Shown here piece by piece: positions 28,414 to 38,007 of a DNA stretch of 64,000 nt. The first letter of the stretch is position 1, and every line of letters starts with the position of its first letter. A program made the translations under genes and the position numbers. A model generated the notes under the pieces. The model worked only from the letters and a program-made list of their open reading frames with translations, ran no database searches and had not been told where the DNA came from. Source of the DNA: Bacteroidales bacterium UBA5226 (GTDB lineage: Bacteria > Bacteroidota > Bacteroidia > Bacteroidales > UBA932); assembly GCA_002409325.1 (NCBI GenBank), contig DHUU01000020.1, positions 34,980 to 98,979 of the forward strand, read 5' to 3'.

Positions 28414-30172
28414 ATTTTTAAGTTCTCTTGAGAAATCGCTGCCCATTGTTTTTGGACTGTGCGTTTTTCTTTATTTTGGCCTGATGTACCCGCACCACCT
28501 GCACTACCAAGAACAATTCCAGCTTTTTCTGACTACTCCTGCCTTTTTTCTTGAAATGGCGGCCAAACCGGGAGGAATATCGGATTACCTGGGTTCTTTC
28601 CTGACGCAGTTTTTCCTGTTTTCATGGGCGGGAGCTGCTATTATTGCCCTGCTGCTGATGTCCATGCAATGGCTTATCCAGGCCATCGCGAATAAAATCC
28701 GCCCTGCCCGGGCATGGTTTGCCCTTTCCTTCATACCACCAGTCTTTTACTGGATACTGCTGTGCAATGAAAATTTCCTGACAGGGGGTGTCGTCTCGAT
28801 TCTTGTGGCACTGGGTGCATGGCTGGTGTATTTCTATTTCAACAATGCCACCGCCCGGAAGCTGTATGTCGTACTGGCAATACCTGTAATCTACTGGATA
28901 GCAGGAGGATCAGCCATATTTTTTGCTTTAGGTTGCCTGACTGTGGAATGGTTCAAGGCTCAATCCGCCAGGGGGCGCATTTTAACATCAGGTCTATTCG
29001 TGCTCATGATGGGATTATGCCTCTTTACGGCCAAAGTGATCCAACCGCAATATCCTTTTGCCCGGCTCGTTTATGGAACGGATTTTTTCCGTTTTCCAAA
29101 GTCCTATCCTTCCGGTGTCTGGGTCATGTGGCTTTTCTGCCTGATCATCCCCCTTTCCCGCCTTGTGCTGCCGTCTGTTTTCAAAAAAGCGCAAAACCAG
29201 ACCCTGGCCAGGATGATCACCTCCATTGCCATTGTCTGCACGGGTGCCTATATGATAACCATAAACACCGACAAGGCCAAAGAAGATATTATGGCCTATG
29301 ACCATTATGTGAGAATGCAGCAATGGGACAAGGCAATAGCCAGGGCAGACCGCGAAACCCCGTCTTCACCGCTTTCTGTTGCCTGCCTTAACCTTTCCTT
29401 GTGCAAGAGTGGCATGATGTCCGACAATATGTTCCGGTATTACCAGAACGGTCTGCAAGGGCTGATACCCGGTTTCGCAAGGGATTTCACCTTGCCTATG
29501 GTTACAGGCGAGATCTATTACCACCTGGGATTCATCAATACAGCTCAGAGATTTGCCTTCGAAGCCATGGAATCGTTACCCAATTATTGGAAAAGTGGGC
29601 GCGCCGTCAAAAGGCTGGCCGAAACAAACCTGATCAACGGGCAGTACCCGGTGGCCCGCAAGTACCTGGCAATCCTTAACAACACGTTGTTCTACAAGGC
29701 CTGGGCCAATTATGTGATACCTTTCCTGGAAGATGAAGCGCTCATAGATGGGCATCCTGAATGGGGAAATCTTAGAAAACACCGTACAAAAACCGATTTT
29801 TTTGATTCGGAACAGGAAAAAGACATGATGCTGGGTATTCTCCTGCAACAGGACCTGACGCATTATATGGCATACGAATACCTGCTGGCCTATTGTCTAC
29901 TGACAAAAGACCTGGAACGTTTTGTACAATATTTTCCCCTGGGCAGGGAACTTCATTATGCAAGATTGCCTTACAGTTACCAGGAAGCCTTGCTGTACCA
30001 CTGGTCTCTAAACCATGAGGATCCTTTCCGCACCGTACCTTACCCCATAAGCGAAGATGTCATGCGCAATATGACAACCTATCAGAACCTGTATCTGAAT
30101 TCATCCGATCCCGAAGAAGTTCTGAAGAAGAATCACTCGGGCACGTATTGGTATTACTTACACTTTAGATAA
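28406..30172 (+). CDS. DUF6057-like polytopic membrane protein, copy B
   Basis: The 588-residue protein is a paralogue of the one at 25360: LMYPHHLHYQEQFQLFL, AAKP, FLTQFF and the final GTYWYYLHF align with copy A. About eight hydrophobic helices fill the first 285 residues; the longer C-terminal part is helical and TPR-like. The start overlaps the upstream stop by 8 bp and its own stop shares a base with the next start (TAATG), so translation of the block is probably coupled. The function is unknown. Confidence 0.8.
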   Translation: MNKFLSSLEKSLPIVFGLCVFLYFGLMYPHHLHYQEQFQLFLTTPAFFLEMAAKPGGISDYLGSFLTQFFLFSWAGAAIIALLLMSMQWLIQAIANKIRPARAWFALSFIPPVFYWILLCNENFLTGGVVSILVALGAWLVYFYFNNATARKLYVVLAIPVIYWIAGGSAIFFALGCLTVEWFKAQSARGRILTSGLFVLMMGLCLFTAKVIQPQYPFARLVYGTDFFRFPKSYPSGVWVMWLFCLIIPLSRLVLPSVFKKAQNQTLARMITSIAIVCTGAYMITINTDKAKEDIMAYDHYVRMQQWDKAIARADRETPSSPLSVACLNLSLCKSGMMSDNMFRYYQNGLQGLIPGFARDFTLPMVTGEIYYHLGFINTAQRFAFEAMESLPNYWKSGRAVKRLAETNLINGQYPVARKYLAILNNTLFYKAWANYVIPFLEDEALIDGHPEWGNLRKHRTKTDFFDSEQEKDMMLGILLQQDLTHYMAYEYLLAYCLLTKDLERFVQYFPLGRELHYARLPYSYQEALLYHWSLNHEDPFRTVPYPISEDVMRNMTTYQNLYLNSSDPEEVLKKNHSGTYWYYLHFR

Positions 30173-31641
30173 TGAAAAAGAAACTGATCATGCCTGCTTT
30201 AGCCGCCCTCCTGCTCTTGAGCGGTTGTGCTGCAGATATTTCCAACGCGGAGCTCCGGGCGGAGTACCCCCCCATTTTCCCGGATTATTGCCAGGTAACC
30301 GTCCCCTGCAATATAGCTCCCATGCATTTCCAGATGAACGACAATGCAATACAGGTGCGGGTAATGGCAGAGGGTACAGACGGCAAAGCAGTCCGGGTAA
30401 AAGCCGGAAAAGTTGTTACCTTTGGTATATCGGCCTGGAAGGATTTGCTCGCATCCAGTACCGGTTCAGGGTTAAAAATCACCGTTCAGGCCAAATACAG
30501 GGATAAAGGCTGGATCCGGTATGCCCCTTTTACCATTTACGTAAGTCCTGTCCCTATGAACGATCACCTGGTTTACCGTCTGATCGCCCCCGGCTATGAG
30601 GTCTACAGCAAGATGGGCATCTACCAGCGCGATCTTACTTCTTTCCAGGAGTCAGCCCTGCTGGAAAACACCCTTATTCCGGGCAATTGCATGAATTGTC
30701 ATTCTTTTTCGGGAAATCATCCTGATAATATGAGCATCCATATCCGCGGCGAGCTGGGAGGAACAATTCTCAAAACAGGTGACAAGATCGAAATATTGAA
30801 TACCAAAACGGAAGAAACGGGAGGTAATTGCGTATATCCTTACTGGCATCCTTCGGGAGAGTATGTCGCATATTCGGTCAACCAGACCATCCAGGCTTTC
30901 CATGCCATCAGGGACCATCGCATAGAAGTCATCGATCTGGCCTCGGATATTGTGGTTTACCACCCGCAAAGCAAACAACTCCTGACTCATGATCTGCTCC
31001 GGACAGATGCCTTTGAAACGTTCCCGTCTTTTTCTCCTGACGGCAGGACCTTGTATTTCAGCTCCTCACAATTTCAGAACATTCCCGAGGGGTACGACAA
31101 GATCCGCTATGACCTGTGTGCCATCGCATTCGATCCCCAAACCGGAACATTTGGTGACCATGTTGACACTCTGATACATGCAGCGGCCATGGGCAAAAGT
31201 ATTTCCTACGCCAGGCCATCTCCTGACGGCAAATACATCATGTTTACCCTGTCTGATTATGGCAACTTCTCCATTTGGCACAAAGAAGCAGATTTGTGGC
31301 TCTATGACCTGGAAGACGGCTCACTCAGGGAAATGAAAGAAGTGAACAGCAACGATGTGGAAAGTTACCACAGCTGGTCTTCAGAAGGTACCTGGTTTGT
31401 CTTTAGCAGCCGACGCCTGGACGGACTCTATACAAGACCTTTCTTTTCAAGCATTGACAAAGAGGGGAACATTACCAAGCCTTTTCTGCTGCCACAGAAA
31501 AAACCCGCGGAATTTTACAACATGAACTTCTTCTCTTACAATGTTCCCGAGTTCGTTACAGGAAAAGTAGACTGGGATTTTAATAAAGTTGAAAAGGCCC
31601 TAAATACCGGACAAAGAGACAAGATAGAAACCCGCAGATAA
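30172..31641 (+). CDS. TolB/PD40-like propeller lipoprotein with one CxxCH motif, copy B
   Basis: The 489-residue lipoprotein (Cys19 in LLLSGCAAD) is the paralogue of the protein at 26941. It keeps YPPIFPDYCQVTVPCNIAPMH at the N-terminus, the heme-c-type motif Cys173-Met-Asn-Cys176-His177, and the propeller repeats YWHPSGEYVAYSVN, SPDGKYIMFTLSDYG and YHSWSSEGTWFVFSSRRLDG. The duplicated membrane-protein/propeller pair suggests that each propeller works with its own membrane partner. It would sit in the periplasm or at the outer membrane. Confidence 0.8.
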   Translation: MKKKLIMPALAALLLLSGCAADISNAELRAEYPPIFPDYCQVTVPCNIAPMHFQMNDNAIQVRVMAEGTDGKAVRVKAGKVVTFGISAWKDLLASSTGSGLKITVQAKYRDKGWIRYAPFTIYVSPVPMNDHLVYRLIAPGYEVYSKMGIYQRDLTSFQESALLENTLIPGNCMNCHSFSGNHPDNMSIHIRGELGGTILKTGDKIEILNTKTEETGGNCVYPYWHPSGEYVAYSVNQTIQAFHAIRDHRIEVIDLASDIVVYHPQSKQLLTHDLLRTDAFETFPSFSPDGRTLYFSSSQFQNIPEGYDKIRYDLCAIAFDPQTGTFGDHVDTLIHAAAMGKSISYARPSPDGKYIMFTLSDYGNFSIWHKEADLWLYDLEDGSLREMKEVNSNDVESYHSWSSEGTWFVFSSRRLDGLYTRPFFSSIDKEGNITKPFLLPQKKPAEFYNMNFFSYNVPEFVTGKVDWDFNKVEKALNTGQRDKIETRR

Positions 31642-31668
31642 TCATTATCAATTAAATACAGCTTTGCA

Positions 31669-33384
31669 ATGAAGAAAATCATACTGTCATTGTTGTGCCT
31701 GTCTTTTTTTATTCAGGCCGGGGCGCAACAATATAAAAATTTCAAAGTATCGGTATATACACGCGCCTACGAAGTAGAGAAAATGAAAGACAGCCACTGG
31801 CTGGATTCCACCTGGAGGATCATTTCTGCCCAGGTGCAACCCGACAAGATCTATCTGGAAACCCACCGGGACCTGCTGATAGTTCCGGATGCCACCCTGC
31901 GTAAAGCCATTCGCTTTTTCAGGGATAAAGGACTGGAGGTAGGCGGCGGCATAACCTATACGATAGATGAATCCAACAGTTTTGAAACTTTTTGTTATAC
32001 CAACCCGGAACACCGCAAAAAAGTGCAGGAAATTGCCGAACACACAGCCCGTTACTTTGACGATTTTATCCTGGACGATTTCTTTTTTACTAGCTGCAAA
32101 TGCCCCCTTTGTATTGAAGCCAAAGGCAGCATGAGCTGGACAGAATACCGCCTCGGACTCATGACAGAGGCTGGTAAAAGCCTTGTATTGGACCCGGCCC
32201 GCAAGGTTAATCCCAACGTGCGTGTGATCATCAAATATCCCAACTGGTATGATCATTTCCAGGGTCTTGGATTTGACCTGGAACACGGCCCTAAGTTGTA
32301 TGACGGGGTGTGGACCGGGACAGAAACCAGGGACCCTTCTTTTGCGCAACACCTGCAGAACTATTTAAGTTATAATGTATTCAGATACCTGGAAAATCTC
32401 CGCCCGGGATACAATTTCGGAGGCTGGGTGGACAGTGGCGGTTCCCATATGGGATTATACCGGTATGCAGAACAACTATGGCTGACACTTTTTGCCAAAG
32501 CGCCTGAAATAACTCTTTTCGCCTACAACCAGCTGCTCCGTCAGCCTGAACTTGGCAAAACAGCATCGGAAACCTTTCTCCTTACAGATCAGTTTCTGGG
32601 AGAGCTGGGCAAACCGAAAGGCATCGCATCATATAAACCATATCATGCCACAGGAGAAGACTTCCTTCAGAATTACCTGGGTATGACAGGCTTGCCCATG
32701 GATATGATTCCCTTTTTCCCTTCCGATAAGAAAGTGGTCCTGCTGACCGAACAGGCTAAATCTGATCCAGCCATAGCCGATAAAATCCGGGAACAACTGA
32801 TGCGTGGGGGCGATGTTGTTGTTACTACAGGCCTGCTAAAAGCCATCCCTGATCAGATCGCCTCCATTGCCCAGGTCCGATGCTCAGACCTGAAAGCACT
32901 GATCGACGATTTTGGATGGAACGGCAAGAGTGCCAGACAGCTGCTGATTCCCCAGGTTCATTACCTTACGAACGATTCATGGGAAATTGTTTCTGCCGGC
33001 AACCCATTGACAAACGGTGTAACAGGTTATCCCATATTGCTCAGGTGCCCCTTTGCCAATGGAAATATGTACGTACTCACCATCCCGGACAATTTTGCCG
33101 ATCTTTATGCATTCCCGGACAACGCCCTGAACATGATCCGCCTTTTCATGAGCAGGGACCTGGATATACGCATTGAAGGCCCTTCCAAGGTTGGTTTATT
33201 CGTTTACGATAATGGGACTTTCATTGTGGAATCTTTTCTGGATGAACCGGTTTCAGTCCGTGTAGTTCTTTCCGGGGAACAGAAAATAGTTACGGAATTG
33301 ACAGAGAATAAAGCGTATTCCGTTGAATCAAACAAGTTTTCAATCACCCTGGAGCCCCATACTTTTAAGGTTTTCAAAAAATAA
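31669..33384 (+). CDS. Secreted TIM-barrel-like protein of unknown function (possible glycosidase)
   Basis: The 571-residue protein has a signal peptide ending near QAGAQ. The first 330 residues alternate strands and helices like a TIM barrel, with ILDDFFFTSCKCPLC (Asp136, Asp137, Cys143, Cys145, Cys148), VIIKYPNWYDHFQGLGFD and YDGVWTGTETRD. The acidic pair at a strand end resembles glycosidase active sites, and CxCxxC could hold a metal. The C-terminal part looks like a glutamine-amidotransferase-like and a beta domain (about 350-571), as in GH42-like enzymes. I do not recognise a named family. It follows the propeller gene after 27 bp and probably belongs to the same operon. Confidence 0.6.
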   Translation: MKKIILSLLCLSFFIQAGAQQYKNFKVSVYTRAYEVEKMKDSHWLDSTWRIISAQVQPDKIYLETHRDLLIVPDATLRKAIRFFRDKGLEVGGGITYTIDESNSFETFCYTNPEHRKKVQEIAEHTARYFDDFILDDFFFTSCKCPLCIEAKGSMSWTEYRLGLMTEAGKSLVLDPARKVNPNVRVIIKYPNWYDHFQGLGFDLEHGPKLYDGVWTGTETRDPSFAQHLQNYLSYNVFRYLENLRPGYNFGGWVDSGGSHMGLYRYAEQLWLTLFAKAPEITLFAYNQLLRQPELGKTASETFLLTDQFLGELGKPKGIASYKPYHATGEDFLQNYLGMTGLPMDMIPFFPSDKKVVLLTEQAKSDPAIADKIREQLMRGGDVVVTTGLLKAIPDQIASIAQVRCSDLKALIDDFGWNGKSARQLLIPQVHYLTNDSWEIVSAGNPLTNGVTGYPILLRCPFANGNMYVLTIPDNFADLYAFPDNALNMIRLFMSRDLDIRIEGPSKVGLFVYDNGTFIVESFLDEPVSVRVVLSGEQKIVTELTENKAYSVESNKFSITLEPHTFKVFKK

Positions 33385-33394
33385 GCCTCCGTTC

Positions 33395-33718
33395 ATAAAA
33401 AGAATTACTACCCTGCTTCTATTGTTTTTAAGTATGAGTCCACTTTCACTCCGGGCTCAGACAGAAGTTATGGCCTGGGGTAACATTACCGGAATCCGGG
33501 TTGACGGGCGCCTGATGGCATTCGAATCATTGCTGGCTGTCGGAGATTAGAACCTGAAGAAGATTGCTTTTACAGGAAAGGAAAAACAGCCTCGTCCGCA
33601 ATACCACAGGGAAGGTCTTAAGCAGATTGTTACTACCGATCTGCGCGGTGTGAATTTTATACAGGAAGTAACCGAAAGAGGGCCGGGAACAGCTCAGGTA
33701 AGTACTTTATATCGTTGA
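33395..33718 (+). pseudogene. Decayed 5' remnant of a secreted protein gene
   Basis: One reading frame runs from a likely lost start (ATA at 33395, followed by KRITTLLLLFLSMSPLSLRAQ, a good signal peptide) through TEVMAWGNITGIRVDGRLM. It meets an in-frame TAG at 33548-33550 and then continues in the same frame as sensible protein (LKKIAFTGKEKQPRPQYH, then QIVTTDLRGVNFIQEV) to a TGA at 33716. The content resembles the N-terminus of a large secreted Bacteroidota protein. It has therefore lost its start codon, gained a stop and lost the 3' part. The remnant ends exactly where the convergent AraC gene ends, suggesting a deletion junction near 33700. Confidence 0.7.
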
Positions 33719-34588
33719 TTTGCTCTTCCGGTAATGGGCCCTGAATAGCTTTGGGGTCATGTTCTTCTTTTTTCTGAAAATCCTGTTGAAATTGGAGAGG
33801 TTGTTGAAACCGCAATCAAAACAGATCTCGGAGATGGTTTTGTTGGAATCAACCAGCATTCGTGAGGCGTAACCCAAACGGATGTCAATGATGTATTCAG
33901 AAAGTGTTTTGCCGGTACGCAATTTGAAAAACCGGCTGAAGGCTACCGGAGTCATTCCTACCATTTCTGAAAGAATATCCAGACTGAGTTTTTTGGTATA
34001 ATTCTGATTTATGAAGTCCTTGACCTTGCATACCCGCCGGCTTTCGGTGTTTCTCTCGGCGTGTGCAAAAGAACTGCTTGCCAGGCTCCGGCTGTTTCCG
34101 GAAAGGGAAAGCTCGTTCAGCAGTTTGAGCAGCCTGAGGAATTGCTCAAATCCTTTCACTTCCCTGGCAATGTTGTCTATCAGGTTGTAAACCTTCATGA
34201 TGGTTTCCAGGGGGAAGGCAAGCCCATGCTCGGCCTTGACCAGCATCTTGCGGATGGAATTGAACTGGTTCTTCTCCAGCAGGCAGGAAGGTAAAAGATC
34301 GGGAGAAAACTGGATGGTGATCTCACGTATCACGGGTGATTTGCAATTGCCCTGTTCCCAGACGTGTTCCAGACTATCTCCTGAAATCAGGATCAGATCG
34401 TAATCCCCGGTATATTCGATACTATCTCCGATAGTTCTTTTCAAGCCCAGCCCGTGTTCAATGAAATTGATTTCATATTCCCTGTGCTGATGGAGCGGAA
34501 AAGTGAATTCCGATTTGTAACGCTCAACTACGTGAAAACAATCCTTATCGGACAAGGGAGGGATTTCGTTAAGAACACCGTAGCTCAT
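33707..34588 (-). CDS. AraC-family transcriptional regulator
   Basis: Read from the ATG at 34588, the protein has 293 residues; a TTG 24 bp upstream would overlap the neighbouring gene. It has an N-terminal cupin-like sensing domain (FPLHQHREYEINFI) and a C-terminal double helix-turn-helix (about 195-290) with SEMVGMTPVAFSRFFKLRTG and ISEICFDCGFNNLSNFNRIF. Such regulators bind a sugar or related ligand and activate nearby genes. It is last in a reverse run after the ZIP transporter (20 bp gap); the fucosidase three genes upstream is a plausible target. Confidence 0.9.
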   Translation of the reverse strand: MSYGVLNEIPPLSDKDCFHVVERYKSEFTFPLHQHREYEINFIEHGLGLKRTIGDSIEYTGDYDLILISGDSLEHVWEQGNCKSPVIREITIQFSPDLLPSCLLEKNQFNSIRKMLVKAEHGLAFPLETIMKVYNLIDNIAREVKGFEQFLRLLKLLNELSLSGNSRSLASSSFAHAERNTESRRVCKVKDFINQNYTKKLSLDILSEMVGMTPVAFSRFFKLRTGKTLSEYIIDIRLGYASRMLVDSNKTISEICFDCGFNNLSNFNRIFRKKKNMTPKLFRAHYRKSKSTI

Positions 34589-34608
34589 AATTGCAAAACT
34601 ACTAAAAA

Positions 34609-35382
34609 TCAAATAAACAGCAAGCTTAACGCCATAACAGCCATGCCCCCGATGAAGCCCAGAATGGAGAGGTGGTGCTTGCCGAATCGTTCCGCTCCCG
34701 GCAGTAGTTCATCTATGGAAATGTAAACCATAATTCCGGAAACAGCTGCCATTACAACCCCTTCCAGCAGTTGGCTCCAAAAAGGGAAAAGAATTAGAAT
34801 GGCCACCAACGCGCCCATAGGTTCAGCCAGGCCTGAAAGAAAGGAGTACCAGAAAGCCTTTCTGCGTTTTCCTGTTGCATAGTATATGGGCACCGATACG
34901 GCCATTCCTTCCGGTATGTTATGAATGGCTATAGCCAGGGCAATGGGTATACCAACATCAAGGCTGCTCAAACCGGCCATAAAAGCAGCTATACCCTCGG
35001 GAAAATTATGGATCGCAATGCCGAGTGCCATCATGATGCCCATTCTTTTCAGCCGGGTGTTCTTGTTCATATCCTCTGTCAGATGCATCTCGTGCGGATT
35101 CTCCTCTTTGGGTATCAGAAAATCAATCACGGCAATCATTGCTATTCCTGCAAAAAACGACAAAATCATTTGCAACTCTGTCAGGATTTCTCTTGCCCCG
35201 GGGATTAGCTCCATAAAAGATATGTAGATCATCACTCCGGCTGAAAATCCAAGCGATACCGATAGAAATTTGGTGTTTGTCCTTTTTACCAGGAAAGCGA
35301 TCAGTGATCCTATGCCGGTAGCCAACCCGGCAAAAAGTGTCAGGGCCAATGCTATAATCAGCTGAGAAGTTTCAAATTCCAT
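34609..35382 (-). CDS. zupT: ZIP-family divalent metal transporter (ZupT-like)
   Basis: This 257-residue membrane protein has about eight helices. Both metal-site motifs of the ZupT group are present: IHNFPEGIAAF and IHNIPEGMAVS. It would import zinc and possibly other divalent metals across the inner membrane. The start overlaps the end of the AI-2E family gene by 11 bp, which suggests co-transcription. Confidence 0.92.
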   Translation of the reverse strand: MEFETSQLIIALALTLFAGLATGIGSLIAFLVKRTNTKFLSVSLGFSAGVMIYISFMELIPGAREILTELQMILSFFAGIAMIAVIDFLIPKEENPHEMHLTEDMNKNTRLKRMGIMMALGIAIHNFPEGIAAFMAGLSSLDVGIPIALAIAIHNIPEGMAVSVPIYYATGKRRKAFWYSFLSGLAEPMGALVAILILFPFWSQLLEGVVMAAVSGIMVYISIDELLPGAERFGKHHLSILGFIGGMAVMALSLLFI

Positions 35383-36493
35383 GGTCTGGCGATTTGGCTG
35401 TCAATTTCTGTACAACTTTAAAGCGTGACAGGAATTCGCTGGCAAAAACACGCACCACCGTGTAAGCCGGAATAGCCACCAGCATCCCAACAGCACCTCC
35501 CATGTACCCGGAAAGAAGAATGACCAGGAAGATTTCCAGGGGGTGCGCCTTGATACTGCTCGAATAAATCAGCGGTTGAATAAGATAAGTATCCAGCATA
35601 TTGAAGCCCACATATATGGCAACCATGGCAATGATAAATAGCGAGGGGCTGGAATAACCGGAGGTGGCATAGGAGGTTACAACAGCAACAATTATTCCTA
35701 TGGTCCCGGCAATCAGTGGACCTGCGTAGGGAACAATGTTGAGGATCCCAAAGATAAGCCCCAGAACTATGGCCAGCTGGTATTCAATGCGGGTGATAAA
35801 ATGAAGTCCGGCAGATATGAGTATGGTCATGATGAAAACCTCTGCGAGGATCCCGATAAAATATCTGAATAACAGATCGTTTGCCGATTTCATGGCATTC
35901 GAGAACCTCTCTTCATATTTTACTGGCACAATGGCCATAATCATATTTGAAAACATGTTTTCTTCCCGCAGGAAAAAAAACGTTATGAAGACTACAGAGA
36001 ACAAACCCACGCTGAAATTTACAAAAAACGATGCAAGCGAACCAAAGAACCTGGTGAAGAATTCAGGATGGAGGAATTTGTTAATCTCAGTCCATATAAG
36101 GGATTCAAAGGACACAGATGGGGTGATCGATGGAAAAAGCTTGTGTATCAGCTCGTTTATCTGTGAAAGAGATCCTGACAGCATGGCCGGCACATCCTCC
36201 AGCCCTACTGTATCCAGACGTGATGCGATACTGACTACCAGGGGTGTCATGAAGTAAAACAAAAGAAACAACACGCCAAACATCAGGCCCATGACCAAAA
36301 TGGCAGATACCGTTTTTGGAATATGATACTTTTTTATCCTTATGCCAGACAAGAACCTGACCAGCGGCCTTCCCATCAGTGACAGCAGGGCTGCCACCAG
36401 GATATAGGTGATGACACTGCGAAAGTACCACACGATAAAGACAATGATGGCCAGTGCGGCAACTGCGATGATATATTTTGCCAGTTTATTCAT
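35372..36493 (-). CDS. AI-2E family transporter (PerM/TqsA-like permease)
   Basis: The 373-residue protein has about eight helices and a large loop between the third and fourth. Motifs include FLREENMFSNMI and the C-terminal IVPYAGPLIAGTIGIIVAV, GFNMLDTYLIQPLIYSSSI and HPLEIFLVILLSGYMGG. The family exports diverse small molecules or acts as Na+/H+ antiporters; the substrate here is unknown. It starts 23 bp after the fucosidase stop. Confidence 0.9.
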   Translation of the reverse strand: MNKLAKYIIAVAALAIIVFIVWYFRSVITYILVAALLSLMGRPLVRFLSGIRIKKYHIPKTVSAILVMGLMFGVLFLLFYFMTPLVVSIASRLDTVGLEDVPAMLSGSLSQINELIHKLFPSITPSVSFESLIWTEINKFLHPEFFTRFFGSLASFFVNFSVGLFSVVFITFFFLREENMFSNMIMAIVPVKYEERFSNAMKSANDLLFRYFIGILAEVFIMTILISAGLHFITRIEYQLAIVLGLIFGILNIVPYAGPLIAGTIGIIVAVVTSYATSGYSSPSLFIIAMVAIYVGFNMLDTYLIQPLIYSSSIKAHPLEIFLVILLSGYMGGAVGMLVAIPAYTVVRVFASEFLSRFKVVQKLTAKSPDHGI

Positions 36494-36516
36494 TTAGTAT
36501 CAAAAGTACTACTTTT

Positions 36517-37941
36517 TCAATAGATAGCAATTGTATTGATCAGTGGCGGCGCATCGGCTTCCAGAATACTGATCCTTATCTTATCTGATGTGGCGGGCGG
36601 GAAACGAAACAGGCGCTTGTACCCGATGGTGGTGCCCCGTACCAGCAAACACCACTGTCCTTGCCCGGGCTCCCTGTATTCCACAATAAAACGCGCAACC
36701 CTCTGGCCCAGGGGAATATATTCCTGGAGTAACAGAACCGAAAAAGTTTCTTCCTTTCCCAGGTCGATGATAAGAGAGGCGGTGGTTTTTCCCTCCTGCG
36801 GGGTCCAGTACGTATCATAGGAAGTGTCGGTAGTATAGCCCGGACGGAATTTGTGCGATCCCTCATTTCTTACCGAAGAGGAAAAGACCCTGGCACCCAG
36901 GGCCAGGTTTCTGGAAAAAATCTCGTCCCTTGTTTGTCTGAATTCCATTAGCCGGAGGGAGTCTCCGACAGGAATGCGGCCTCTTCTGTCCGGGGGAACA
37001 TTCAGCAACAGGTTGGCATTCCTGCCCACCGAGCCAAAATAGATGTCCATCAGCTCATCCACGCTTTTGAGGCTGTTGTCGGTTTGGGGGCTGTAAAACC
37101 ATCCTGGCCGGATGGAAACGTCGGCCTCGGCGGGTATCCAATACGTGGCACCCCGCTGTCCGGAGTTGAGAATCCCGGCAGGAGGAGCATTCCTTCCCGG
37201 TGTAAACCCGGTGGTATCCAGCGTGGACCAATTTGTTTCACCGGCGAAACCCCTTTCGTTCCCAACCCAGCGGCATCCCGGTCCCACATCGCTGAATATC
37301 ACCGCTCCGGGTTGGTGTTCCAGGACAGTGCTGTTGAACAGGGGCCAGTCATAGGGTGAAGAAACCAAGTCCCCGCAGGCCCCGTCAAACCATTGCTCAA
37401 ATACGGGCCCGTAGGAAGTGAGCACTTCTGTAAGTGTATTAACAAATAGCTGGTTGTACTCTGGTGTGCCGTAGGCCGGATTGTTCCTGTCCCATGGAGA
37501 CAGGTAAACTCCGAATTTCAAGCCGTATTCCCTGCATGCAGCAGATAATTCTGCCAGCACATCGCCTTTACCCGAGAGCCAGGGACTGTTCCTGACGGAA
37601 TGATTGCTGTAGCGGCTGGGCCATAGGCAAAAACCATCGTGATGCTTTGCCGTTATGATGATACCCTGCATGCCCGCATTTTTTGCCGTTTGGGCCCATT
37701 GTCTGCAATCCAGTGCAGTAGGATTGAAAACAGCCGGATCCTCTGCCCCGCTGCCCCACTCCACCCCGGTAAAAGTGTTGGGACCAAAGTGGACAAACAT
37801 ATAATACTCCATCTTTTGCCACTCCAGTTGTTCCACACCCGGGACAGGGCCATGTGAATCCGGCGGAATAAATTGTTTGCATCCTGAAAGATATATTGCA
37901 GAAAAAATTAAAAAAGTCTTAAGAAATATTTTATTTTCCAT
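36517..37941 (-). CDS. GH29 alpha-L-fucosidase lipoprotein with C-terminal discoidin-like domain
   Basis: The 474-residue lipoprotein (Cys21 in IYLSGCKQ) has a GH29 barrel: FVHFGPNTFTGVEWG, TAKHHDGFCLWPS, GVYLSPWDRN and the nucleophile Asp186 in FEQWFDGACGD. The C-terminal part (about 345-474, with YDTYWTPQEGKTTASLIIDLG) is an F5/8-type discoidin-like domain. Its form fits the GH29-B branch, which prefers alpha-1,3/1,4-linked fucose in branched glycans. Its promoter region is shared with the divergent oxidoreductase gene at 38008. Confidence 0.92.
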   Translation of the reverse strand: MENKIFLKTFLIFSAIYLSGCKQFIPPDSHGPVPGVEQLEWQKMEYYMFVHFGPNTFTGVEWGSGAEDPAVFNPTALDCRQWAQTAKNAGMQGIIITAKHHDGFCLWPSRYSNHSVRNSPWLSGKGDVLAELSAACREYGLKFGVYLSPWDRNNPAYGTPEYNQLFVNTLTEVLTSYGPVFEQWFDGACGDLVSSPYDWPLFNSTVLEHQPGAVIFSDVGPGCRWVGNERGFAGETNWSTLDTTGFTPGRNAPPAGILNSGQRGATYWIPAEADVSIRPGWFYSPQTDNSLKSVDELMDIYFGSVGRNANLLLNVPPDRRGRIPVGDSLRLMEFRQTRDEIFSRNLALGARVFSSSVRNEGSHKFRPGYTTDTSYDTYWTPQEGKTTASLIIDLGKEETFSVLLLQEYIPLGQRVARFIVEYREPGQGQWCLLVRGTTIGYKRLFRFPPATSDKIRISILEADAPPLINTIAIY

Positions 37942-38007
37942 AGGAAATATTTACCTTTATCAATTATTAACGGGAATTAATATTTTAAAATTACTAAATA
38001 TTTACGT

